The notes under the pieces are model-generated. The model did not search any database, was not told where the DNA came from, and worked only from the letters and a program-made list of their open reading frames with translations. DNA of 64,000 nt, from positions 310,001 to 374,000 of the forward strand of contig JBNKFV010000029.1 of assembly GCA_050289485.1 (NCBI GenBank), in the 5' to 3' direction. The first letter of the stretch is position 1; every line of letters begins with the position of its first letter. The position numbers and the translations under genes are program-made. Source of the DNA: JBNKFV01 sp050289485 (GTDB taxonomy: Bacteria > Pseudomonadota > Gammaproteobacteria > Pseudomonadales > Cellvibrionaceae). This document shows positions 9,384 to 19,026 of the stretch, in pieces.

Positions 9384-9416
9384 GGTTGATGTTCCTGTGT
9401 GTTATGAGGTATTCGT

Positions 9417-11117
9417 GTGTTGTTAACGCAGCGATTACAAAAAACTATTGCTTTTGCATTGATGTTGCTGCTTTCGGTGGTGGTCAGTGCAGAAATTTCT
9501 CCGCCCGAATCACTGACGCCGTTATACCGGGAATTGGCTGGTGCGAGACTCAGTAAAACCGATAGCGTGATTGTGAAGCTGGAAAAAGCGGGTGGCGAAG
9601 CTATGCTGCCTCTTTTTAGCACTATGTTAGAAGGTCGTCTTTATTATTATAAAGCCCAATTAAAAAATTCTATTAAACAGGATTCTGCAGATGATAATGG
9701 TCAGCCTTTGTCATTTGATTTATTAGATGTGCGCCGTAACGCCGATGGTAAATATTTGGCAAAAGATGTTTTTACCCAGGAAACTCTCAGAGAAGTAGAG
9801 GGTTCCGCTATCAAAAAAATACGCGTGAACAATAAACTACGCTCAGTATTGCGCGATGTGATTGCGCGATTGCAGCTAGACGCCTCCAGTAGTGAGGTTC
9901 GTTTGCAGGCAGTAACTACCATGATGGGCGATTTAAATGCTCATTCAGCCGCATTGTTACAAACCCGGTGGGAAAAAGAATCTGACGTGGGTGTAAAGCA
10001 TGCACTGGAGCAGGCTCTCGCCCTATACCGCCTGCGCACCACTGATGACGCCACGATTAAAATTACTGCAATCCGTTCATTGAGTGAAAATCTTGACCCT
10101 CAGGTGCGGCATGAGCTGCAACGGCTGATGCAGCAAGACCGCGATGGCAATTATCTGGAAGCCGATGCCGAGGTGCGCCATGCTGCTACCAAAGCGGTCG
10201 CCAAACTGGATGACCGAATTTCATTTTATCAGCTTGTTGAACAGCTGTTTTTTGGTTTGAGTTTAGGCTCAATTTTGCTGCTGGCTGCTATTGGTCTGGC
10301 CATTACCTTTGGGGTAATGGGTGTGATCAATATGGCCCATGGCGAGATGATTATGCTGGGGGCTTATACCACCTACGTAGTGCAACTGCTGATGCCCAAC
10401 GCCCTGGAGTATTCTATTTTGGTAGCAGTGCCTGCCGCATTTGTTGTATCTGGGCTAGTGGGTGTGGCGATTGAACGGGGTGTTATTCAATTTTTACATG
10501 GTCGCCCTCTGGAAACCTTATTAGCTACCTTTGGGATCAGCCTGATTTTGCAACAAGCTGTACGTACTATCTTTTCTCCTCTAAACCGGCAGGTTGCGAC
10601 TCCGGAATGGATGAGCGGTTCATTGGAAATTAATCCATTGCTCTCATTAACTTATAACCGCTTGTACATTTTTATCTTTGCCCTGCTGGTCTTTTTTATT
10701 CTACAACTCATTCTCAAAAAAACGAGTTTGGGGCTTAACGTTCGCGCAGTTTCACAAAATCGACAAATGGCGAAGGCGATGGGCATTCGTACTGAATGGG
10801 TTGATGCGATGACATTCGGTTTGGGCTCTGGTATTGCGGGTGTAGCGGGAGTTGCCCTAAGTCAGCTGACTAACGTAGGCCCTAATCTTGGGCAAGCCTA
10901 TATTATCGATTCGTTTATGGTGGTGGTATTTGGTGGTGTGGGCAATTTATTAGGTACGCTGGTGGGTGGCTTTTCGCTGGGTATTGTCAATAAGTTTCTT
11001 GAACCCAGTCTTGGCCCGGTACTGGCGAATATTTGCATTTTAGTGGCGATTATTTTGTTTATTCAGAAGCGGCCGAAAGGACTGTTTCCACAAAAGGGGA
11101 GGGCAGCCAATGACTAA
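9417..11117 (+). CDS. urtB: Urea ABC transporter permease UrtB
   Basis: 566 residues from GTG 9417, preceded by GAGG. Residues 1-25 are a signal peptide. Residues about 25-265 form the long periplasmic N-terminal extension with HEAT-like helical content seen in proteobacterial UrtB (for example STDDATIKITAIRSLSENLDPQVR). From about 270 the LIV-type permease domain follows, with GLAITFGVMGVINMAHGEMIMLGAY and the EAA-like loop AVSQNRQMAKAMGI near 440. It forms the membrane channel with UrtC and overlaps urtC by 8 nt, which implies translational coupling. Confidence 0.95.
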   Translation: MLLTQRLQKTIAFALMLLLSVVVSAEISPPESLTPLYRELAGARLSKTDSVIVKLEKAGGEAMLPLFSTMLEGRLYYYKAQLKNSIKQDSADDNGQPLSFDLLDVRRNADGKYLAKDVFTQETLREVEGSAIKKIRVNNKLRSVLRDVIARLQLDASSSEVRLQAVTTMMGDLNAHSAALLQTRWEKESDVGVKHALEQALALYRLRTTDDATIKITAIRSLSENLDPQVRHELQRLMQQDRDGNYLEADAEVRHAATKAVAKLDDRISFYQLVEQLFFGLSLGSILLLAAIGLAITFGVMGVINMAHGEMIMLGAYTTYVVQLLMPNALEYSILVAVPAAFVVSGLVGVAIERGVIQFLHGRPLETLLATFGISLILQQAVRTIFSPLNRQVATPEWMSGSLEINPLLSLTYNRLYIFIFALLVFFILQLILKKTSLGLNVRAVSQNRQMAKAMGIRTEWVDAMTFGLGSGIAGVAGVALSQLTNVGPNLGQAYIIDSFMVVVFGGVGNLLGTLVGGFSLGIVNKFLEPSLGPVLANICILVAIILFIQKRPKGLFPQKGRAAND

Positions 11118-12276
11118 TTTAACCGCGTTTTTTGCAAAAGGTCGTTTGTCTGCTTTCGACACGCAGTGGTTTGTCGTGGTGTTGATGGGCGCAACCTTGC
11201 TGGCCTCGTTTGCCAATCTGGTATTTTCCCCTGACTCTATGCTACACGTGAGCACTTATACGATTACGTTATTGGGTAAGTACTTGTGTTTCGCTTTACT
11301 CGCGCTTGCCGTTGATGTGATCTGGGGCTACTGCGGCATTCTTAGTCTTGGCCATGGCGCATTCTTTGCGCTGGGTGGCTATGGTATGGGTATGTACTTG
11401 ATGCGTCAGATTGGCGACCGGGGCGTGTATGGTAATCCCCTGTTGCCCGATTTTATGGTGTTTCTCGATTGGAAAGAGTTGCCCTGGTTCTGGTTGGGGA
11501 TGGACAACTTCTGGTGTGCCATATTGATGGCTTTGCTGGTGCCGGGCTTGCTGGCGTTTGTGTTTGGTTGGTTGGCATTCCGCTCAAAAGTGACCGGTGT
11601 TTATCTTTCTATTATGACGCAGGCGCTGACTTATGCCCTGATGCTGGCATTTTTTCGTAATGAAATGGGGTTTGGCGGCAACAATGGCTTGACTGACTTT
11701 AAAGATCTGCTGGGTTTCGATTTGCAAAGTGATACCACCCGTATTGCCTTGTTTGTGATTACCGCAGGGCTTTTGTGCAGTGCCTATGTGTTCAGCCGCT
11801 TTATCATGAACTCTCGTTTTGGTCGGGTATTGTTAAGTATTCGTGACGGTGAATCGCGCACGCGTTTTCTGGGTTATAAAACGGAGTATTTTAAAGTCGC
11901 GTTGTTTGTGTATTCGGCATTGTTGGCTGCGGTGGCAGGTATCATGTATGTGCCGCAAGTTGGCATTATTAACCCGGCAGAATTTTCACCCTTGAACTCT
12001 ATTGAAGTGGTGATCTGGGTAGCTGTGGGTGGCCGAGGTACGTTATATGGTGCGGTAGTGGGTGCACTGCTGGTGAATTATGCAAAAACGCGTTTTACCG
12101 CATTAATGCCAGATGGTTGGTTATTTGCTCTGGGGGCATTGTTTGTGTATGTCACGTTATTTATGCCGCAAGGCATTGTGGGCTGGGCAAAAAATAACAT
12201 AGCACGTTTTCGTGAGCCACCATCAAATGCTGGCGGCCATGACAAACCTGTAACCGCAGAAGGAGTGGCGTCATGA
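11110..12276 (+). CDS. urtC: Urea ABC transporter permease UrtC
   Basis: 388 residues, second LIV-type permease. Motifs include DVIWGYCGILSLGHGAFFALGGYGMGMYLM (the LivM-like N-terminal signature) and the coupling loop SIRDGESRTRFLGY near residue 240. About nine hydrophobic helices are visible. Overlaps urtB by 8 nt and urtD by 4 nt (ATGA), so it is tightly co-translated. Works with UrtB in urea import. Confidence 0.95.
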   Translation: MTNLTAFFAKGRLSAFDTQWFVVVLMGATLLASFANLVFSPDSMLHVSTYTITLLGKYLCFALLALAVDVIWGYCGILSLGHGAFFALGGYGMGMYLMRQIGDRGVYGNPLLPDFMVFLDWKELPWFWLGMDNFWCAILMALLVPGLLAFVFGWLAFRSKVTGVYLSIMTQALTYALMLAFFRNEMGFGGNNGLTDFKDLLGFDLQSDTTRIALFVITAGLLCSAYVFSRFIMNSRFGRVLLSIRDGESRTRFLGYKTEYFKVALFVYSALLAAVAGIMYVPQVGIINPAEFSPLNSIEVVIWVAVGGRGTLYGAVVGALLVNYAKTRFTALMPDGWLFALGALFVYVTLFMPQGIVGWAKNNIARFREPPSNAGGHDKPVTAEGVAS

Positions 12277-13106
12277 GCTTGTTGGAGACAACGCGCGAAA
12301 CATTTCGTCGTGATCAGGTGTGGCCGATTTTATTGAGCAAAAATACACAGGTGAATGTATCGAAGAATATTCTGTTGTATGTGGAAGGGCTAAGTGTCAG
12401 TTTTGACGGATTTAAAGCGCTGAATGACTTGAATTTGTATATTAATAATGGCGAGTTACGTTGCTTGATTGGTGCCAATGGTGCGGGTAAAAGCACGCTC
12501 ATGGATGTGATTACCGGCAAAACCGCCTGCGATGAAGGTAGTGTGTACTTTGGCCAGACCATTAATTTATTGGAGCGCAGTGAGCCAGAGATTGCCCAGT
12601 TGGGGATCGGGCGGAAATTTCAGAAGCCGACGGTATTCGAAGCCCAAAGTGTGTTTGCTAATTTGGAACTGTCGCTAAAAACCCGTAAAGGGATTTGGGC
12701 CAGTCTGATCGCTGAGCTTACCCCTGAGCAACGTGATCGTATTGATCAGGTGTTGGAATTGATTGGCCTGGCTGAGCACCGGCATCGTCCTGCCGGTGTG
12801 TTGTCCCATGGGCAGAAGCAGTGGTTGGAAATTGGCATGCTGCTTGTATCTGAGCCACGACTGCTACTGATAGACGAGCCGGTAGCCGGTATGACACCAC
12901 AAGAGACCGAGCGTACTGCCGAATTGTTGTTGTCGCTGGAAGGTAAACACACCGTAGTCGTAGTAGAACACGATATGGAATTTGTGCGCAGTATTGCGCG
13001 CACTGTTACGGTGCTTCATCAGGGTAGTGTGCTAGCGGAAGGAACCATGGCGCAGGTGCAGAATAATCAAGATGTGATCGATGTATATCTGGGAAGTGAA
13101 GCATGA
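12273..13106 (+). CDS. urtD: Urea ABC transporter ATP-binding protein UrtD
   Basis: 277 residues, LivG-type ATPase. An N-terminal extension of about 30 residues precedes the fold. The Walker A motif is GANGAGKST near residue 69, the signature is LSHGQKQWLEIG near 175, and Walker B is LLLIDEPVAGMT near 196. His replacing Gly in the signature is normal for LivG/UrtD. Overlaps both neighbours by 4 nt. It energises urea uptake with UrtE. Confidence 0.95.
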   Translation: MSLLETTRETFRRDQVWPILLSKNTQVNVSKNILLYVEGLSVSFDGFKALNDLNLYINNGELRCLIGANGAGKSTLMDVITGKTACDEGSVYFGQTINLLERSEPEIAQLGIGRKFQKPTVFEAQSVFANLELSLKTRKGIWASLIAELTPEQRDRIDQVLELIGLAEHRHRPAGVLSHGQKQWLEIGMLLVSEPRLLLIDEPVAGMTPQETERTAELLLSLEGKHTVVVVEHDMEFVRSIARTVTVLHQGSVLAEGTMAQVQNNQDVIDVYLGSEA

Positions 13107-13798
13107 TTGAGATTAACGGGGTTAACCAGCTTTATGGTGGTACGCAGATACTCTGGGATCTTAACCTGAGCATTGAGCCCGGTTCCTGTACCTGTATTAT
13201 GGGGCGCAATGGCGTGGGTAAAACCACCTTGCTGAAATGCCTGATGGGATTATTGCCGGTTAGCAGTGGTGAAATACGGTACGAAGGCGAAGCCATTCAC
13301 AAGAAGTCGGCAGAATTTCGCGCACATCATGGTATTGGCTATGTGCCGCAAGGGCGCGATATTTTTTCACTGCTCACCGTTGAGGAAAATTTGCGTCTTG
13401 GTCTGCCGTGCCGAAAAGACAAGGCGAAAAAAATTCCCGATAAAGTGTTTGAACTGTTTCCTGTATTAAAAGACATGTTGCACCGGCGCGGCGGTGATTT
13501 ATCCGGTGGCCAGCAACAGCAGCTGGCCATTGGGCGGGCGTTGGTGATCGAACCCAAAGTGCTGATACTGGATGAGCCCAATGAAGGGATTCAACCGAAT
13601 ATTGTCAAACAAATTGGTGACGTAATTACCCGTTTAAATAAAGAAGAACAGTTGACAGTGATACTGGTGGAGCAGAAACTGGGGTTCGCCCGTAAAGTGG
13701 GTGACGACTTCCGGCTAATGGAAAAGGGCCACATTGTGGCCAGTGATAAAATGAGCGCTCTTTCAGACGATTTAATCAAACAACACCTTGCGGTTTAA
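13103..13798 (+). CDS. urtE: Urea ABC transporter ATP-binding protein UrtE
   Basis: 231 residues, LivF-type ATPase. Walker A GRNGVGKTT near residue 36, signature LSGGQQQQLAIGRAL near 135, Walker B VLILDEPNEGIQPN near 155; the EGIQPN ending is typical of UrtE. Begins in a 4-nt overlap with urtD and is followed only 8 nt later by the first urease gene, so uptake and hydrolysis genes form one block. Confidence 0.95.
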   Translation: MIEINGVNQLYGGTQILWDLNLSIEPGSCTCIMGRNGVGKTTLLKCLMGLLPVSSGEIRYEGEAIHKKSAEFRAHHGIGYVPQGRDIFSLLTVEENLRLGLPCRKDKAKKIPDKVFELFPVLKDMLHRRGGDLSGGQQQQLAIGRALVIEPKVLILDEPNEGIQPNIVKQIGDVITRLNKEEQLTVILVEQKLGFARKVGDDFRLMEKGHIVASDKMSALSDDLIKQHLAV

Positions 13799-13806
13799 AA
13801 CCACTA

Positions 13807-14727
13807 TTGGCGAAACGTGTGAATCAACGGGTTGTACCTTCCTCCAGCTTGAATGAAACCCCTGCCTTCCAGCCATCTCGCTGGGAGGCAACCCTTGCGC
13901 TGGAACTGGCACCGCGCCAGCGTGGCACCCGCCTGGTCAGCAATGAACATTCTGGCCCTCTCTATGTACAAAAACCGTTTTACCCGGAAGGGCCCGAGAT
14001 GGCCCATGTGTATTTGCTGCATCCGCCGGGTGGTTTGGTGTCGGGTGATGCGTTATCCATAACAGCCCGTTTGCAGTCAGGTAGTCGCGCCGTATTTACC
14101 ACACCAGGTGCGGGACGTATTTATCGTGCCCGGCAAGATAAAGCCCTGCAGCGTCAGCATGTACATTTTCGACTGGCTGAAAATACCCAGCTGGAATGGC
14201 TGCCGATGGAAACCATTGTCTTTCCCGATGCGCACACCCAACTGACTACCCGCGTTGAGTTAGCCGAAGGCTGCCTGTTTGCCGGGTGGGAAATCACCTG
14301 CCTGGGTTTACAAGCAAACCAGCAACCGTTTGTTTCCGGTTCGGTAAAGCAACGTTTTGAAATATTGCAGCAGGGGCGCCTGCAGATAGTGGAATCGTTC
14401 AATGCTCAGGGTGGGGATTCGTTATTTCAGCAGGGGCAGGCTGGATTACAAGGGTGCAGTGTGTCGGGGTTCTTTGTACTTGGGCCGGCCGACGGCGTTC
14501 ACTCCGATACCCTTGAAAACGCTATTGAACATTTGCGAAGTACCCTTGCCGACAATGTTACCAACGATTGTACTATCGGTATCACACAGGTGAATGGCTT
14601 CGTGATTATTCGTTATCTGGGTAATCATAGCGAGCAGGCAAGAAAATTATTTTTAATGTGTTGGCAGCAGTTACGGCCAGTGATATTTAAGCGGTTGGCA
14701 TGCTTTCCCAGAATTTGGTCAACCTGA
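13807..14727 (+). CDS. ureD: Urease accessory protein UreD
   Basis: Up to 306 residues. The start is uncertain: TTG at 13807 or GTG at 13819 (302 residues), neither with a clear ribosome site. UreD blocks are present: WEATLALELAPRQRGTRL, the segment HPPGGLVSGDALSI, FTTPGAGRIYR, TQLEWLPMETIVFPDA, and the C-terminal RPVIFKRLACFPRIWST. UreD is the scaffold that binds apo-urease and, with UreF and UreG, guides nickel to the active site. First gene of the ure set, 8 nt after urtE. Confidence 0.93.
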   Translation: MAKRVNQRVVPSSSLNETPAFQPSRWEATLALELAPRQRGTRLVSNEHSGPLYVQKPFYPEGPEMAHVYLLHPPGGLVSGDALSITARLQSGSRAVFTTPGAGRIYRARQDKALQRQHVHFRLAENTQLEWLPMETIVFPDAHTQLTTRVELAEGCLFAGWEITCLGLQANQQPFVSGSVKQRFEILQQGRLQIVESFNAQGGDSLFQQGQAGLQGCSVSGFFVLGPADGVHSDTLENAIEHLRSTLADNVTNDCTIGITQVNGFVIIRYLGNHSEQARKLFLMCWQQLRPVIFKRLACFPRIWST

Positions 14728-14783
14728 TTTTCTGTGCATATTATGCGCAGGTGAATCATTAACGACGTGATGAGTAGTGAGTA

Positions 14784-15086
14784 ATGGAACTGTTACCCAA
14801 AGAAAAAGATAAATTATTAATTTTTACGGCCGCTCTGTTGGCAGAACGCCGTCTCAAGCGTGGCGTGAAACTTAATTATCCAGAGGCAGTGGCTTATATC
14901 AGCATGGAAATCATGGAAGGCGCCCGCGATGGTAAAACGGTGGCCGAATTGATGGCCTATGGCAAACAGATTCTGAGCGCCGATCAAGTGATGGATGGCG
15001 TTGCTGAGCTGATTCACGAAGTACAGGTTGAAGCAACTTTTCCTGATGGCACCAAGCTGGTAACGGTGCACGAGCCAATTAATTGA
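14784..15086 (+). CDS. ureA: Urease gamma subunit UreA
   Basis: 100 residues, the standard length. Starts MELLPKEKDKLLIFTAALLAE and carries GVKLNYPEAVAYIS, the family signature, and ends in VTVHEPI. Small structural subunit of the urease (UreABC)3 complex in the cytoplasm. Follows ureD by 56 nt and precedes ureB by 13 nt. Confidence 0.97.
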   Translation: MELLPKEKDKLLIFTAALLAERRLKRGVKLNYPEAVAYISMEIMEGARDGKTVAELMAYGKQILSADQVMDGVAELIHEVQVEATFPDGTKLVTVHEPIN

Positions 15087-15099
15087 AGAGGGGCGATTT

Positions 15100-15405
15100 A
15101 TGATTCCCGGTGAAATAAAAGCTGCCGATGGCGTTATTGTCTTAAATGATGGGCGGCAGGTGATTACGGTACAGGTGGAAAACCAGGGTGACCGGCCGGT
15201 GCAAATTGGCTCACACTATCATTTTTATGAAGTGAATCCAGCGCTGGTCTTCGAGCGTGAAAAAGCCAAAGGTTACCATTTGAATATCGCCTCCGGCACG
15301 GCCGTGCGATTCGAGCCAGGCCAAAGCCGTGAGGTAGAACTGGTGGCGTTTGCGGGTAAGCGCGAAGTGTACGGCTTTCGTGGCGACGTAATGGGAAAAT
15401 TGTAA
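15100..15405 (+). CDS. ureB: Urease beta subunit UreB
   Basis: 101 residues, standard length. Starts MIPGEI and has the conserved NQGDRPVQIGSHYHFYEVNPAL and RFEPGQSREVELV blocks. A GAGG ribosome site lies about 10 nt upstream. Structural subunit of cytoplasmic urease. Confidence 0.97.
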   Translation: MIPGEIKAADGVIVLNDGRQVITVQVENQGDRPVQIGSHYHFYEVNPALVFEREKAKGYHLNIASGTAVRFEPGQSREVELVAFAGKREVYGFRGDVMGKL

Positions 15406-15414
15406 GGGTTTACC

Positions 15415-17157
15415 ATGAGCGATAAAGAAAAATCTGAATTACCCACATCAACAGCCACCATGGATCGCCACAGTTATGCGCAAATGTTTGGCCCTACCAC
15501 AGGTGACAAAGTGCGACTGGCCGATACCGAATTGTGGATCGAAGTGGAACAGGATTTCACCCGTTATGGTGACGAAGTAAAGTTTGGTGGTGGCAAAGTG
15601 ATTCGCGACGGCATGGGCCAGAGCCAGTTGCCCAGCGCCTTTACTCCTGACGTGGTGATTACCAACGCCCTGATTCTTGATCACTGGGGTATTGTCAAAG
15701 CGGATGTCGGCATTAAAGATGGTCGCATTGCTGCTATTGGCAAAGCCGGTAACCCAGACGTACAAGATGGTGTGGATATTATTATTGGCCCCGGTACCGA
15801 AGTGATTGCCGGTGAAGGCTCGATATTAACGGCCGGGGCTATCGACGCGCATATTCATTTTATTTGTCCGCAACAGGTAGAAGAAGCATTGATGTCGGGC
15901 ATTACTACGATGATTGGTGGCGGCACCGGGCCTGCAACGGGTACCAATGCCACTACCTGCACACCGGGCCCTTGGAACATAGGCAAAATGTTGCAAGCCA
16001 CCGATAATCTGCCAATGAATTTTGGCTTTTTGGGCAAGGGTAATGCCAGCTTACCGGAAGCCTTGGTCGAGCAGCTTGAAGCGGGTGCGTGCGGACTCAA
16101 ACTGCACGAAGACTGGGGTACGACACCGGCATCGATCGATAACTGCTTAACCGTGGCCGAGCAGTACGATGTGCAGGTAGCTATTCATACCGATACCTTG
16201 AACGAATCTGGTTTTGTTGATGATACGCTCAATGCCTTCAAAGGGCGCGCCATCCATACCTATCATACCGAAGGTGCTGGTGGCGGGCATGCGCCCGATA
16301 TTATCAAAGCGTGTGCGTCCCCCAATGTGTTGCCATCGTCAACCAACCCCACGCGCCCCTATACCATTAATACCATCGATGAGCATTTGGATATGCTGAT
16401 GGTGTGTCACCATCTGGATTCCAGTATTCCCGAAGATGTGGCTTTTGCCGATTCGCGCATTCGCAAAGAAACTATTGCGGCGGAAGATATTCTGCACGAC
16501 CTCGGCGCCTTCAGCATGATCTCCTCTGATTCGCAGGCCATGGGTCGTATTGGCGAGGTTATTTGTCGCACCTGGCAAACTGCACACAAAATGAAAGTAC
16601 AACGTGGTTTACTGAAAGAAGATACCGAATGCGGTGCCGATAATTTCCGCGCAAAGCGCTATATTGCCAAGTACACCATCAACCCGGCGATTACTCACGG
16701 TATTGCCGAAGAGGTAGGCTCAGTGGAAGTGGGTAAACTGGCTGATCTGGTATTGTGGAAGCCGGCCTTTTTTGGTGTGAAGCCCTCACTGATTATCAAA
16801 GGCGGGTTTATTGCGGCGGCGCCAATGGGTGACCCGAATGCGTCTATTCCCACGCCGCAGCCGGTGCACTATCGCATGATGTTTGGCGGTTTTGGTTCGG
16901 CCCCGGCAAAAACATCAATCACGTTTGCTGCCGCCGCTGCTATCGATAACAATGTTGGTGAAACCTTGGGTTTGCAGCGGGAGCTGGTGGCTTGTAAAAA
17001 TACCCGCGGCATTACTAAGCACGATATGGTGTTGAATAACTGGCTGCCCAATATCGAGGTAGACCCACAAACGTATGAGGTTCGCGCCGACGGTGAGTTG
17101 TTAACTTGTGAACCGGCCACGGTGTTACCGTTAGCCCAGCTCTACCAACTTTTCTAA
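15415..17157 (+). CDS. ureC: Urease alpha (catalytic) subunit UreC
   Basis: 580 residues, about 13 longer than usual because of a short Ser/Thr/Lys-rich N-terminal extension ahead of DRHSYAQMFGPTTGDKVRLADT. All nickel-site features are visible: His-x-His in AIDAHIHF near 145, the carbamylated Lys in GLKLHEDWG near 228, His in AIHTDTLNE near 258, His in GAGGGHAPD near 290, the flap His in MVCHHLDSSIPE near 333, and Asp in SSDSQAMGR near 373. Hydrolyses urea to ammonia and carbamate. The site looks intact and functional. Confidence 0.97.
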   Translation: MSDKEKSELPTSTATMDRHSYAQMFGPTTGDKVRLADTELWIEVEQDFTRYGDEVKFGGGKVIRDGMGQSQLPSAFTPDVVITNALILDHWGIVKADVGIKDGRIAAIGKAGNPDVQDGVDIIIGPGTEVIAGEGSILTAGAIDAHIHFICPQQVEEALMSGITTMIGGGTGPATGTNATTCTPGPWNIGKMLQATDNLPMNFGFLGKGNASLPEALVEQLEAGACGLKLHEDWGTTPASIDNCLTVAEQYDVQVAIHTDTLNESGFVDDTLNAFKGRAIHTYHTEGAGGGHAPDIIKACASPNVLPSSTNPTRPYTINTIDEHLDMLMVCHHLDSSIPEDVAFADSRIRKETIAAEDILHDLGAFSMISSDSQAMGRIGEVICRTWQTAHKMKVQRGLLKEDTECGADNFRAKRYIAKYTINPAITHGIAEEVGSVEVGKLADLVLWKPAFFGVKPSLIIKGGFIAAAPMGDPNASIPTPQPVHYRMMFGGFGSAPAKTSITFAAAAAIDNNVGETLGLQRELVACKNTRGITKHDMVLNNWLPNIEVDPQTYEVRADGELLTCEPATVLPLAQLYQLF

Positions 17158-17176
17158 ACTTTTTTGGAGTTATTGC

Positions 17177-17632
17177 TTGAGCCATTTCGATGTTTATGAA
17201 CGCTTGGGTTCGCACTATCGCGAAGACGACAATGTTGATGCACACATTGTGCTCGATCACGACCAGCGCGACAAAGGCCGTTTGCGCGTAATCAGTGAAG
17301 AAGGTACGGAAGTACGACTGTTTTTAGAGCGCGGCAAATCTTTGCAGGTTGGCGAACTGCTGCGCAGCGAGTGCGGCAAAACCATTATGGTAAAAGGCGC
17401 CGTGGAAAATGTGATTGAAGCAGATTGCGACGACTGGCATACCTTTGCCCGTGCCTGCTATCACCTGGGTAATCGCCACGTAAAAATTCAAGTTGGTCCG
17501 CGCTGGTTGCGCATTACCCCCGATCACGTGCTGGAAGATATGTTACAGCAGCTGGGATTAAAAACGGTGAGTAAACAAGTTGTGTTCGTGCCAGAAAGCG
17601 GGGCGTATGCTCATGGTCACCACCATCACTGA
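17177..17632 (+). CDS. ureE: Urease accessory nickel chaperone UreE
   Basis: 151 residues from TTG 17177, with GGAG 10 nt upstream. Contains the two-domain UreE fold: DQRDKGRLRVISEEGTEVRLFLERG, then the metal-binding region FARACYHLGNRHVKIQVG with the key His. The tail GHHHH is a short nickel-binding His cluster. It delivers Ni2+ to the UreDFG complex. Its 3' end overlaps the start of ureF. Confidence 0.95.
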   Translation: MSHFDVYERLGSHYREDDNVDAHIVLDHDQRDKGRLRVISEEGTEVRLFLERGKSLQVGELLRSECGKTIMVKGAVENVIEADCDDWHTFARACYHLGNRHVKIQVGPRWLRITPDHVLEDMLQQLGLKTVSKQVVFVPESGAYAHGHHHH

Positions 17633-18296
17633 CCTGTCGCTACTGCGATTAATGCAGTTAAGCAGCCCGGCGTTGCCGGTAGGTGGTTACTCGTTTTCGC
17701 AAGGTATGGAATATGCCATTGATGCAGGCTGGGTAGCCACGCCAGATCAGGTGATAGATTGGCTGCAGGCACAGCTGATGTACGCTTTGGGGCGTGTTGA
17801 TGTGCCTGTGATATTTCGGCTGTATCAGGCATTGGCCAGCAGCGACATCGACGACATTTTATATTGGAACGATTTTTTGCTGGCGAGCCGGGAAACGCAG
17901 GAGTTACGTTTAACCGATACGGCTATGGGTGCTGCGCTGAAAAAAATGCTGGTGTCACAGGGTATTGCTTTACCGTGTATGTCGGCAATGGAAAACGATA
18001 TCAGTTTTATTACGCTATTTAGTATGGCGGCACATGGTTGGCATGTGCCTGCACCCCAGTGTGCGCTGGGGTTTTGTTGGAGCTGGCTGGAAAATCAGGT
18101 CGCGGCTGCAACCAAACTCGTGCCCTTGGGGCAAACCCAGGCGCAAGCGTTGATACTGCAAATGCAGCCAGAGATTCCCCATGTGATTGAGCAGGCCCGT
18201 CAGTTACCCGACGACGAACTGGGCGGCGGTCTGCCGGGTTTGGCCATAGCCAGCTGTTTGCACGAAACACAGTACAGCCGTTTATTCCGTTCTTGA
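17613..18296 (+). CDS. ureF: Urease accessory protein UreF
   Basis: About 227 residues from ATG 17613 (ATG 17607 also possible); either start overlaps the His-codon run of ureE. UreF motifs: LRLMQLSSPALPVGGYSFSQGMEYAI near the N-terminus and GFCWSWLENQVAAATKLVPLGQTQAQ in the second half. Helical GTPase-regulating partner of UreG in urease maturation. The second half is only moderately conserved but no truncation is evident. Confidence 0.93.
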   Translation: MVTTITDLSLLRLMQLSSPALPVGGYSFSQGMEYAIDAGWVATPDQVIDWLQAQLMYALGRVDVPVIFRLYQALASSDIDDILYWNDFLLASRETQELRLTDTAMGAALKKMLVSQGIALPCMSAMENDISFITLFSMAAHGWHVPAPQCALGFCWSWLENQVAAATKLVPLGQTQAQALILQMQPEIPHVIEQARQLPDDELGGGLPGLAIASCLHETQYSRLFRS

Positions 18297-18327
18297 GAAA
18301 AGAAAATATTACGTAATAGGTAGATTT

Positions 18328-18987
18328 ATGAATGAAAAAGCCAGTAAAAAAAAGCAGACATTGCGAGTGGGTGTTGGCGGCCCGGTGGGATCGGGTAAAA
18401 CGGCATTGTTAAAATCGCTGTGTTACACACTACGCGATGTGTACGATATCGCCGTGGTTACCAACGATATTTACACCAAAGAAGATGCCAAGTTTCTTAC
18501 GGAAAATGAAGCACTGTCGGCAGATCGCATTATTGGTGTTGAAACCGGTGGCTGTCCGCATACCGCGATTCGTGAAGATGCGTCGATGAATCTGGCTGCA
18601 ATTGATGAATTGTTGCAGCGCCATGGTGATTTAGATGTGGTGTTTGTAGAAAGTGGCGGCGATAACCTGAGTGCAACGTTCAGCCCTGAGCTATCTGACT
18701 TTACCATTTATGTGATTGATGTATCGGCTGGCGATAAAATTCCCCGCAAAGGTGGACCCGGCATCACCAAATCGGATTTGTTGGTGATTAATAAAACGGA
18801 TCTTGCACCGATTGTGGGAGCTTCGCTGGATGTGATGGATCGCGACGCCAAAAAAATGCGTGGCGATCGCCCGTTTGTGTTCTCGAATCTAAAAGCTGCC
18901 GAAGGCTTAGAGAGTATTATTCACATTATGGTGAAAGAGGGTATGTTGCCCGAGCGAGAATTGCCAACGATAAAAGCCGTTGTCTAA
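18328..18987 (+). CDS. ureG: Urease accessory GTPase UreG
   Basis: 219 residues, SIMIBI GTPase. P-loop GGPVGSGKTALL near residue 16, metal-binding Cys-Pro-His in GVETGGCPHTAIREDASMN near 75, VFVESGGDNLSATFSPEL, and the base-specificity motif NKTDLAP near 155. GTP hydrolysis drives nickel insertion into urease. 31 nt after ureF. Confidence 0.97.
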   Translation: MNEKASKKKQTLRVGVGGPVGSGKTALLKSLCYTLRDVYDIAVVTNDIYTKEDAKFLTENEALSADRIIGVETGGCPHTAIREDASMNLAAIDELLQRHGDLDVVFVESGGDNLSATFSPELSDFTIYVIDVSAGDKIPRKGGPGITKSDLLVINKTDLAPIVGASLDVMDRDAKKMRGDRPFVFSNLKAAEGLESIIHIMVKEGMLPERELPTIKAVV

Positions 18988-19026
18988 ATTGAATTGAAAC
19001 CTATGAATATACAAATGGAGAAGACC